From assembly GCA_025352845.1 (NCBI GenBank), contig JANXSC010000340.1:1-6870 (forward strand): 6,870 nucleotides of DNA. Direction: 5' to 3'. The notes beneath the pieces were generated by a model, which saw only the letters and a list, made by a program, of their open reading frames with translations, did no database searches and had not been told where the DNA came from. The translations under genes and the position numbers were made by a program. The DNA is from Opitutaceae bacterium (lineage in GTDB: Bacteria; Verrucomicrobiota; Verrucomicrobiia; Opitutales; Opitutaceae). Of this stretch, positions 1-5,955 are shown piece after piece (the first letter of the stretch is position 1; each line of letters begins with the position of its first letter).

Positions 1-1374
1 CTCGTCGATTCCGAGATCATGATCGGCCACCTGCACCAGGCCGGCATGAGCGTCATCCCCGACGCGGAGAACGCCGATGTCGTGATCGTCAACACGTGCT
101 CGTTCATCGACTCGTCGAAGGAAGAATCGATTGGTCACATCTTGGAAGTGCACCAGCAGCGCGGGATGACGAAACGGCGTAAGAACCAGAAGCTGATCGT
201 CGCGGGCTGCATGTCGCAGCGGTTCTCGAAGAATCTCACGATGGAACTGCACGACGAGGTCGATGCGTTCATCGGTCTCGACCAAGTCACGAAGGTCGCG
301 CCGATCATCGAACAGATTTTCGCGAAGGAACGCGGGGCCGAGGACGCACCGGCGTCGTTCATCGAGGGCCGCTCGACCTACATCCCGGACTACGACACGC
401 CGCGCTTCCGGCTCACGCCGAAACATTTCGCCTACATCAAAATTGCGGAAGGCTGCAATCATCCCTGCACCTTTTGCATCATCCCGCAGATTCGCGGCCG
501 GCATCGCAGCCGCACGGTGGAGAGCGTCGTCGCCGAGGCGCGGCAGCTCGTGCGCGAGGGCGTGAGGGAGATTAACCTGATTTCGCAGGACACGACGTTC
601 TTCGGCATGGACACGTGGGAACAGCGGCCGAACCCGCGCACGCCCGTCGATTCGTCGCGCGGCACCGCACTCACCACCCTGCTCCGCCAGCTCAACGCCA
701 TCGAGGGCGATTTCTGGATTCGCCTGCTCTACACGCACCCCGCGCACTGGAGCGACGAACTCATCCGCACGATCGCCGAGTGTCCGAAGGTCGCGCGCTA
801 CATCGATATTCCGCTCCAGCACATCAGCGATCACATGCTCGGGCTGATGCAGCGCGAGACGTCCTCCGCCTACATTCGCGATCTCATCCGACGCATTCGC
901 GCGGGCATCCCCGGCATCGCGATTCGCACGACGTTCATCGTGGGCTTCCCCGGCGAGACCGAGACGGACGTGGACGAGCTGTGCGAGTTTATCCGCGAGG
1001 CCAAATTTGATCGGCTCGGCGTCTTCCGCTACTCGCAGGAAGAAGGCACGCGCGCCGCCAAGATGGACGACCAGCTGCCGAAGAAAACCAAGGAAGCGCG
1101 CTGGCACCGGGTGATGAAACTCCAAAAGGAAATCGCCGCGCACGTGAGCGAGAGCTTTGTCGGCCGCACGTTGCAGGTGCTCGTCGAGGAGCCCGGCGTC
1201 GCCCGCGGTGAAGCGGACGCGCCCGACATCGATGGCCGTGTTTATCTCCCCATCACAGTGCCGGTCGGCGAATTTGCCCGGGTGAAGATCACCGGTTTTG
1301 AAGATTACGATTTGCTCGCACTGCCGACCGGCGAGGAGCCTGCGGCGCGCAAAGTCGCCAAGCAGGCGCAGTAA
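1..1374 (+). CDS. rimO: Ribosomal protein S12 methylthiotransferase RimO (5' partial)
   Basis: RimO is a cytoplasmic radical-SAM enzyme with two [4Fe-4S] clusters that adds a methylthio group to a conserved aspartate of ribosomal protein S12. The reading frame is open from base 1, where LVDSE matches the residues that follow the family's LGCPKN motif, so the true start lies about 20 codons upstream; the ATG at 19 is internal. Numbering from base 1, the MTTase domain shows Cys33 (NTCSFID) and Cys70 (AGCMSQR); its first cluster cysteine is outside the window. The radical-SAM motif CNHPCTFC gives Cys152, Cys156 and Cys159. It is followed by IIPQIRGRHRSR, ISQDTT, the DIPLQH motif and the TFIVGFPGETE strand. 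A TRAM RNA/protein-binding domain closes the protein (about 384-445, with the ADAPDIDGRVYL signature), then a short basic tail. The ADAPDIDG signature and the TPKHFAYIKIAEGCNHPC block favour RimO over the tRNA enzyme MiaB. The 457 visible residues already match or slightly exceed the usual 440. The stop is TAA at 1372-1374. Confidence 0.95.
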   Translation, partial: LVDSEIMIGHLHQAGMSVIPDAENADVVIVNTCSFIDSSKEESIGHILEVHQQRGMTKRRKNQKLIVAGCMSQRFSKNLTMELHDEVDAFIGLDQVTKVAPIIEQIFAKERGAEDAPASFIEGRSTYIPDYDTPRFRLTPKHFAYIKIAEGCNHPCTFCIIPQIRGRHRSRTVESVVAEARQLVREGVREINLISQDTTFFGMDTWEQRPNPRTPVDSSRGTALTTLLRQLNAIEGDFWIRLLYTHPAHWSDELIRTIAECPKVARYIDIPLQHISDHMLGLMQRETSSAYIRDLIRRIRAGIPGIAIRTTFIVGFPGETETDVDELCEFIREAKFDRLGVFRYSQEEGTRAAKMDDQLPKKTKEARWHRVMKLQKEIAAHVSESFVGRTLQVLVEEPGVARGEADAPDIDGRVYLPITVPVGEFARVKITGFEDYDLLALPTGEEPAARKVAKQAQ

Positions 1375-1421
1375 GCCGGCGCGCGGGCGTAGCACCACTT
1401 AGCGCATCCACGCGTGCCGGT
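1375..1421 (+). terminator. Stem-loop directly after rimO stop, possible terminator
   Basis: Bases 1375-1385 can pair with 1411-1421. Ten of the pairs (1376-1385 with 1411-1420) are Watson-Crick except for one internal G-U; an outer G-U closes the helix. The loop is 25 nt and begins 11 nt after the rimO stop. The stem is very GC-rich and its position fits a 3'-end structure for rimO mRNA. There is no run of T after it, so it does not look like a classical intrinsic terminator. It may instead pause polymerase, protect the 3' end or assist factor-dependent termination. The pairing is read from the sequence; the function is inferred. Confidence 0.4.
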
Positions 1422-1438
1422 AAGTAATCGGTAAGTAA
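1418..1438 (+). repeat. Tandem direct repeat cggtaagtaa x2, 11-bp period
   Basis: The 10-mer cggtaagtaa occurs at 1418-1427 and again at 1429-1438, separated by a single base, giving an 11-bp period close to one helical turn. It is AT-rich inside otherwise GC-rich DNA. The first copy overlaps the descending arm of the stem-loop after rimO. It lies 59 bp upstream of the kinase start, so a regulator-binding site for that gene is possible. It could also be a dispersed short genomic repeat. The role is unknown. Confidence 0.6.
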
Positions 1439-1457
1439 CGCCGCCTTTTGCAGTGAT

Positions 1458-1483
1458 GGCGGAGCGCCGGCAGCCTCTCCGCC
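1458..1483 (+). promoter_or_regulatory. Leader stem-loop upstream of kinase start
   Basis: Bases 1458-1464 (ggcggag) pair perfectly with 1477-1483 (ctccgcc) across a 12-nt loop. The hairpin ends 13 nt before the kinase ATG at 1497. If transcription starts upstream, this would be a 5' leader hairpin near the ribosome-binding region, and the only strong GGAG in the leader is buried in its stem. Regulation of translation is an inference; a 7-bp stem can arise by chance in GC-rich DNA. Confidence 0.3.
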
Positions 1484-1496
1484 CGAAGCTGCCCCG

Positions 1497-3047
1497 ATGC
1501 CACCGACGATTCAACTGCTTGATGCCGTAGTGCGATTTCGCGCCGATGCGATTGCCCTCACCCTGCTGGTCCTGGCCGCGTGCAGCTATGCGCGAAACTA
1601 CGCGCGGCGGCGGGGAGCGGCCGATGACCTTTCCCGTTTCTCGTGCGCGACGACCGTCGCCCTGGCCCTGGTGGGCGCGCTGCTGGCCGAATGGACCACA
1701 CTGGTCCTCGGTTATCCAGCGTCCGCCACGGTCGGGTCCGTCATGATCGCCCGCGCCACCGTTTTGGTGGCGGCGGCGCTCACGGGCATCGTCCTGCTGA
1801 TTGCTGCCGTCCGGGTCGCGCTCCTGCGTGCGGAACTCCGCGCGCACGCCGATGACGGACGGCAGCTTCGGCAGGCCAAACAGGCGGCCGACGAGTCCAG
1901 CCACGCCAAGGGCGATTTCCTCGCCGTGATGAGCCACGAGATCCGCACACCGCTTAACGCCGTGATGGGTTTCGCCAGCCTGCTGGCCGAGTCGCGCCTC
2001 GACGAATCCCAACGCGGCTTCGTCACGACCATCATCAACGAGGGCCGCCGGCTGGGCTCGCTGATCAACGACGTGCTCGATCTCACCAAGATCGAAAAGG
2101 GGAAGCTCCTATTGGAGCGGTTGCCCTTCGCCCCGGTCGAATCCGTGCATGACGTGCTGCGCCTGCTCGGGCCGCGCGCGGCGGAGAATAAAATCGAGCT
2201 GCGCTTCGAGGCCCACATCGCCGGCCCGCTGCTCGTTTCCGGCGATCCGCTGCGTTTTCGCCAGGTGCTCGTCAACCTCCTCGACAACGCGATCAAGTTC
2301 ACCAAGCAGGGCTCGGTGACCATCTTCATGGAGTGGGCTCCGCCGATGGGCGGGCTGCCCCACGGCCGCATGGCGGTGCGCGTGCGCGACACCGGCATCG
2401 GCATCTCCCCGGAAAAAATCGCCGACCTCTTCCAGATGTTCATGCAGGCCGACACCTCGACCACGCGCCGCTACGGTGGCACCGGCCTCGGCCTGGCGAT
2501 TTGTCAACGCCTGGTCGTCCTGATGGGTGGCACAATTAACGTGGCGAGCAAACCGGGCGAAGGCTCGGAGTTTTCCCTCGTGCTCCCGCTCGCGCCTTTC
2601 GCTCTGCCCGAGGAACCGGAGGCGAGCCAGTCCCAACCGCCGATGGGCGTGGCCGCACAGCGCATCCTCGTCGTCGATGATCTGGAGACGAACCGCTACC
2701 AACTCGCGGTGTTTCTAAAAAACCACGGCTTCGATCCGCGCTTTGCCACGGGCGGCGAGGAGGCCGTGAGCCTCGCGATCAACCACCACTACGACGCCAT
2801 CCTCATGGATCTGCAGATGCCGGATGTGGACGGCTACACCGCGACGCGGCGCATCCGCGCCCTGGAAGCTGCCGGCCGGCACACGCCCATCATCGCACTC
2901 ACCGCGTCGATGACAAAGGGCACGCGGGAAAAGTGCCTCGAAGCCGGCATGGACGACCACATGACCAAGCCGCTCGACGTGCGGAAATTCCGCATGCTGC
3001 TCGACTCGCTGAACGCCGCGAACGCCGCGCCGCAGCCGTCGCGCTAG
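1497..3047 (+). CDS. Membrane hybrid sensor histidine kinase (HisKA-HATPase-REC)
   Basis: This 516-residue hybrid two-component kinase autophosphorylates on histidine and passes phosphate to its own receiver. Three hydrophobic stretches (about 17-33, 50-72 and 82-108) anchor it in the inner membrane. A short linker coiled-coil-like segment (about 110-137) leads to HisKA with the H-box SHEIRTPLN, phospho-acceptor His147. The HATPase domain shows the N-box around Asn264, the G1 box DTGIG (298-302), an F-box-like LFQMFMQAD and the G2 box GGTGLGL (327-333). The C-terminal REC domain (about 388-505) has the acidic pair Asp394/Asp395, phospho-acceptor Asp438 in MDLQMP, Thr469 and Lys491 in TKP, so every key residue is intact. 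No PAS, GAF, HAMP or sizeable periplasmic sensor domain is visible. The ATG at 1497 is the first usable start after an in-frame stop at 1425-1427; the ribosome site is weak (gaag at 1485-1488). No response regulator or HPt protein is encoded nearby, so its signal and target are unknown. Confidence 0.93.
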   Translation: MPPTIQLLDAVVRFRADAIALTLLVLAACSYARNYARRRGAADDLSRFSCATTVALALVGALLAEWTTLVLGYPASATVGSVMIARATVLVAAALTGIVLLIAAVRVALLRAELRAHADDGRQLRQAKQAADESSHAKGDFLAVMSHEIRTPLNAVMGFASLLAESRLDESQRGFVTTIINEGRRLGSLINDVLDLTKIEKGKLLLERLPFAPVESVHDVLRLLGPRAAENKIELRFEAHIAGPLLVSGDPLRFRQVLVNLLDNAIKFTKQGSVTIFMEWAPPMGGLPHGRMAVRVRDTGIGISPEKIADLFQMFMQADTSTTRRYGGTGLGLAICQRLVVLMGGTINVASKPGEGSEFSLVLPLAPFALPEEPEASQSQPPMGVAAQRILVVDDLETNRYQLAVFLKNHGFDPRFATGGEEAVSLAINHHYDAILMDLQMPDVDGYTATRRIRALEAAGRHTPIIALTASMTKGTREKCLEAGMDDHMTKPLDVRKFRMLLDSLNAANAAPQPSR

Positions 3048-3053
3048 TCGCGA
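3039..3053. other. Short hairpin at the convergent gene junction
   Basis: tcgcg at 3039-3043 pairs with cgcga at 3049-3053 around a 5-nt loop that holds the kinase stop codon TAG. Only 7 bp (3048-3054) separate the stop codons of the two convergent genes. The stem is short and lacks a T-run on either strand, so any role as a bidirectional terminator is weakly supported. Confidence 0.2.
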
Positions 3054-3054
3054 T

Positions 3055-3852
3055 TCAGTTGCCCGCACTCTTCGCTGGCGCCGCCTGCGCTGCCGCAGCC
3101 TGTTTCGCCATCTCGGCGATGTCCGCCGCGGGCAGGACGACGATGCCGCCCGACTGACCGTTCGCAAAATGCTGAAACGTGATCCCCAGCACGCGGCCAG
3201 TCGGATCGAACACCGGAATCGCCAGCCCTTGCTCGGCCAGAATAAACAAGCGCCGCGGCTTTTCGACAATCCCCACGATCGTGGTCGCACGCACGAGCGG
3301 CACGCGCTGCAGGGTCTTGGCCGCGCGCAGCACGAAAAAATATCGGTTCAGCACGGCACCCTCCGCCGTCTCGTCCAGCTTCACATGCGGATATTCGCGG
3401 CCGGACTCCGCCGTCTCCGGTGCCATGAACGCCAGATCGAGATCGGCGTCCTTGAGCACGAAACGGGCGGGCACTTCCTTGCCGTCTGCGAGGCGGAGCT
3501 TCACTTCCTTGAAGTCGACTCCCACGAGTTCCACGCCGCGCATATTCTGCTGCCCCGCCCGCGCGGCATCGAACGCCACCTGCGGATCGACGGCCGCGAG
3601 GCTGGTGACGGTGAGTCCGCCCGGCGTGAGCACCGTGCCGTTCACCTCGATACGCTGTTCGCGCGGCGGCTGCTCCCGGTCGCCCATTTTCATTTTCACG
3701 GTGACAACGAGTTCCACGCCGACGATCGCGTCGGCGTAGCGTTTCACGAGCGCACGGCCGGCGATGGCGTCACTATCGGCCGCTCCGGACTGGGCGGCAG
3801 CACTGCCAGTTAACAGAGCCAGCGCGACGCCGGCGGCGAAAATACGATTCAT
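3055..3852 (-). CDS. Secreted trypsin-like-fold protein, catalytically dead (pseudoprotease)
   Basis: This 265-residue exported protein has a Sec signal peptide (MNRIF, hydrophobic core, probable cleavage after SAAA at about residue 20). The mature part follows the order of an HtrA-type protease domain: a TVLTPGGLTVTS strand where the histidine strand belongs, LADGKEVPARFVLKD before DLDLAFM, PVFDPTGRVLGI where the serine strand leads on, and a final helix. Aligned by eye with the neighbouring protease, catalytic His becomes Ala86, Asp is kept (Asp139) and Ser becomes Leu210 in the loop EQGLAIP. It should therefore be unable to hydrolyse peptide bonds. There is no PDZ domain; the C-terminus is an Ala-rich tail. 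The start at 3852 is chosen because it gives the signal peptide and overlaps the upstream stop as ATGA; a longer in-frame extension to 4047 has no signal peptide and runs inside the protease gene. No Shine-Dalgarno is visible, in keeping with coupled translation. A regulatory, scaffold or substrate-binding role with the protease is an inference. Confidence 0.8.
   Translation of the reverse strand: MNRIFAAGVALALLTGSAAAQSGAADSDAIAGRALVKRYADAIVGVELVVTVKMKMGDREQPPREQRIEVNGTVLTPGGLTVTSLAAVDPQVAFDAARAGQQNMRGVELVGVDFKEVKLRLADGKEVPARFVLKDADLDLAFMAPETAESGREYPHVKLDETAEGAVLNRYFFVLRAAKTLQRVPLVRATTIVGIVEKPRRLFILAEQGLAIPVFDPTGRVLGITFQHFANGQSGGIVVLPAADIAEMAKQAAAAQAAPAKSAGN
3849..3852 (-). promoter_or_regulatory. 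ATGA stop/start overlap coupling protease and pseudoprotease
   Basis: On the minus strand the four bases read ATGA: the TGA ends the four-PDZ protease and the ATG starts the pseudoprotease. Such overlaps usually mean translational coupling by re-initiating ribosomes, and the absence of a ribosome-binding site before this ATG agrees with that. The two products would be made in linked amounts. Confidence 0.75.
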
Positions 3853-5891
3853 TTTGCTTGGGTGGGTTTGAGACTGATCTCCACGAAAAGCGTCTGGCCG
3901 CGGCGGCGGACGAGCAAGACCCACCACGCCTTGCCGCTCGCAACGATTGCGGTGCGCGCGCGTTTCAGATCCTCGAGATTGGCGATCGCCGCACCACCCG
4001 CGCTCTCGATCACATCGTCGGCGCGCAGGCCGGCGAGCGCCGCCCAACCCGCCGGCGCCGCGCTCTCCACGATCGCGCCGCTGGCCTCGTTGCCGATCTG
4101 CAGCCGCACGCGATCATCGAAGGCGATTTCGCGCGCGGAAAATTCCAGCTGCTGATCCTGCCACCACGCCATCTCGGCGGGCGGAACCGGTTGCTCCTCG
4201 AGGACGACGTCGAGCTCCTGCGCGGCGCCTTCGCGCCAGAGGGAAAATTTCGCGGTCGTGCCGCTGCGATACTGCCGAATCTGGCGCGCGAGCACATCGC
4301 TGTCCTCCGGCCGGCGCGCCGACACCACCGTGCCATCGATCGCGAGAATCACGTCGCCGACCTGCAGGCCCGCGGCCTCGGCCTTCGTGCCCGGAAAAAT
4401 CCGCGTGAGGCGCACGCCGCCCTCGGCCTTGATGCCGAGGCGCGTGGAAAGTTTCGGCGTGAGCGGCTGCGACGAGACGCCGAGCCACGCCTTGCGCGCG
4501 AGCGGCGTCACGTTGCGCTCATCCACCGTCCGCAGTTCGACGACCGAACTCACCACCGCGCCGTCACGCCGCACATTCGCGAGCACACTGCGCACGCCCT
4601 TCGGGGCATCGACCATCAGCTGCGCCGTCAAATCGCGCAGCTCGGCCACGCTGCCCACGGCTTTCCCATCGATCGCGATCAGCACATCGCCGCGGCGCAA
4701 CGTCGGCTCCGCCTGGCCACACGGGCCGGCGGGCCGGATGTTTTCCAGCCACACGCCGCGCACATCCGGCAGTCGCTCCGCGCGCGCGATCTTCTGCGTG
4801 AGGTCGCGCACGACCGCGCCCCAGTTGCCCAGCTCGGCGTCGTCGGACCGAGCCGGCTCGCGCGCGGAGAGCGTGACTTTCGCCGTCTGCTTTTTTCCAC
4901 CGCGAACGTAGTCGACCACAAACGCGTTGCCCGGCCGCTGCCCCGCTTCGAGCCGATTAAAATGCGCGACCGCCTTTTCCTCCGCGCCCTCGATCGCGTG
5001 GCCGTCGCCCGCGAGCACCACATCTCCCGGCTGCAAACCGGCCTTCGCCGCGGGCGAATCGGCCACGACGTCGCCGATCACGACGCCGATATTTTCCGCG
5101 TCGGCCTCAAGTCGCGGCTGCACGGTGGCACCGGACCAACCGCGCGTCACGCGCCCGGTCGTGATGATTTCCTGCGCGACATCCTTCGCGAGATTGCTGG
5201 GAATCGCACCGCTCAGGCTCACGACGCCGATTTCGTTGATACCGACAATATCACCGCGCGCATTCACCAGCGGGCCGCCGCTGTTGCCGCCGAAGATTCG
5301 CGCATCGTGCAGCACCCAACGCACGAGCATGCCCACATCCTCACCGCGCAACATCATCCGGCCGACAGTCTGCTCCGGCAACACGAGCGAGGGATTGGAA
5401 ACGACGCCGCGCGTGACCGACTGCGAGAGAAATCCGGGACTACCCAGGGCAAACACTTCCTCGCCCGCCGCGAGCGCGGCCGAGTCGCCAAATGTCGCCA
5501 CCACGAGCGGCGGCGCGTTCTTCGCCCGCTGCGAAAGATCGAGCTGCAACACCGCGAGGTCCGTCAGCGCATCCTGGCCGATCAATTTGGCCTCCACGTG
5601 CGAGCCATCATAGAGGTAACAGCGGAAAAAATCCCCGTCCTCGGTGACGTGGCAGTTCGTCACGAGATAACCTTCCTTGGAAATAATCACGCCGCTGCCC
5701 CCGGTCCACTGCTTCGTCAGCCGTCCGTCACTCGGCCGCAACCGGATCGCCTCGATGCGCACGATCGTCGGGAAGACCCGCGTAAGCATCAGATTTTCCG
5801 CCGGAGCCGCGCGGCCGCTCGGCGCGATTCCGGCGCAAACCAAAAAAACAAATACGACTCGAAGGAGAACGGCGCTCGGCGGGAATTTCAT
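3849..5891 (-). CDS. Periplasmic HtrA/Deg-type serine protease with four PDZ-like domains
   Basis: This 680-residue exported serine endoprotease is of the HtrA/Deg family (MEROPS S1C), which degrades or refolds damaged envelope proteins. A Sec signal peptide spans about residues 1-29 (MKFPPS, hydrophobic core, probable cleavage after GRAA). The protease domain (about 35-245) has an intact triad: His81 in TNCHV, Asp111 in LTDLAVL and Ser204 in GGNSGGPL. Four PDZ-like repeats follow at about 250-345, 352-455, 468-565 and 575-675, each recognisable by a hydrophobic strand and a GDV or DDV turn (PGDVVLA, RGDVLIA, VGDVILA, ADDVIES). DegP and DegQ have two PDZ domains and DegS one, so this protein is much longer than usual. 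The start at 5891 is preferred over an in-frame ATG at 5990 because it yields the signal peptide, has a ribosome site at good spacing and avoids overlap with mpl. The gene overlaps the downstream pseudoprotease by 4 bp. No degP/degQ/degS symbol is assigned because the architecture differs. Confidence 0.92.
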   Translation of the reverse strand: MKFPPSAVLLRVVFVFLVCAGIAPSGRAAPAENLMLTRVFPTIVRIEAIRLRPSDGRLTKQWTGGSGVIISKEGYLVTNCHVTEDGDFFRCYLYDGSHVEAKLIGQDALTDLAVLQLDLSQRAKNAPPLVVATFGDSAALAAGEEVFALGSPGFLSQSVTRGVVSNPSLVLPEQTVGRMMLRGEDVGMLVRWVLHDARIFGGNSGGPLVNARGDIVGINEIGVVSLSGAIPSNLAKDVAQEIITTGRVTRGWSGATVQPRLEADAENIGVVIGDVVADSPAAKAGLQPGDVVLAGDGHAIEGAEEKAVAHFNRLEAGQRPGNAFVVDYVRGGKKQTAKVTLSAREPARSDDAELGNWGAVVRDLTQKIARAERLPDVRGVWLENIRPAGPCGQAEPTLRRGDVLIAIDGKAVGSVAELRDLTAQLMVDAPKGVRSVLANVRRDGAVVSSVVELRTVDERNVTPLARKAWLGVSSQPLTPKLSTRLGIKAEGGVRLTRIFPGTKAEAAGLQVGDVILAIDGTVVSARRPEDSDVLARQIRQYRSGTTAKFSLWREGAAQELDVVLEEQPVPPAEMAWWQDQQLEFSAREIAFDDRVRLQIGNEASGAIVESAAPAGWAALAGLRADDVIESAGGAAIANLEDLKRARTAIVASGKAWWVLLVRRRGQTLFVEISLKPTQAK

Positions 5892-5900
5892 GGGGCAACG

Positions 5901-5905
5901 CTCCG
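5901..5905 (-). promoter_or_regulatory. Ribosome-binding site deciding the protease start
   Basis: On the minus strand CGGAG lies 9 nt before the ATG at 5891. It is the best Shine-Dalgarno match in the 64-bp gap after mpl and supports the signal-peptide start over the longer alternative. No convincing promoter is visible in the gap (5892-5955), which fits read-through from mpl. A weak 5-bp stem (5921-5925 with 5938-5942) is the only other structure seen. Confidence 0.6.
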
Positions 5906-5955
5906 GCGAGACAGGAGAACTGCCGACCTGACGCAAGCGGCAAGTGGCCGCCCGC

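Noticed and set aside
19..21. ATG at 19 as the rimO start
   Set aside because: The six codons before it encode LVDSEI, which continues the conserved RimO N-terminal motif, so the gene begins upstream of the window.
1305..2702. Several minus-strand open frames of 197-250 codons across the kinase gene
   Set aside because: They lie antisense to well-defined HisKA and HATPase motifs and have low-complexity, Arg/Ser/Gly-rich products without family signatures.
3118..3162. GQSGG in the pseudoprotease as a surviving catalytic serine motif (GNSGG-like)
   Set aside because: It falls about 25 residues after the expected serine position, behind the GRVLGI strand, where HtrA proteases have the Gly-rich loop before AIPSN. 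The aligned serine position is Leu210.
3853..4047. N-terminal extension of the pseudoprotease to an upstream in-frame ATG
   Set aside because: The added 65 residues are Arg-rich, lie inside the protease gene in another frame and would bury the clear signal peptide that begins at 3852.
5813..5891. Lipoprotein signal with Cys19 as lipidation site in the protease
   Set aside because: The residues before Cys19 are L-V, without the small residue needed at -1 of a lipobox; a standard signal-peptidase I site after GRAA fits better.
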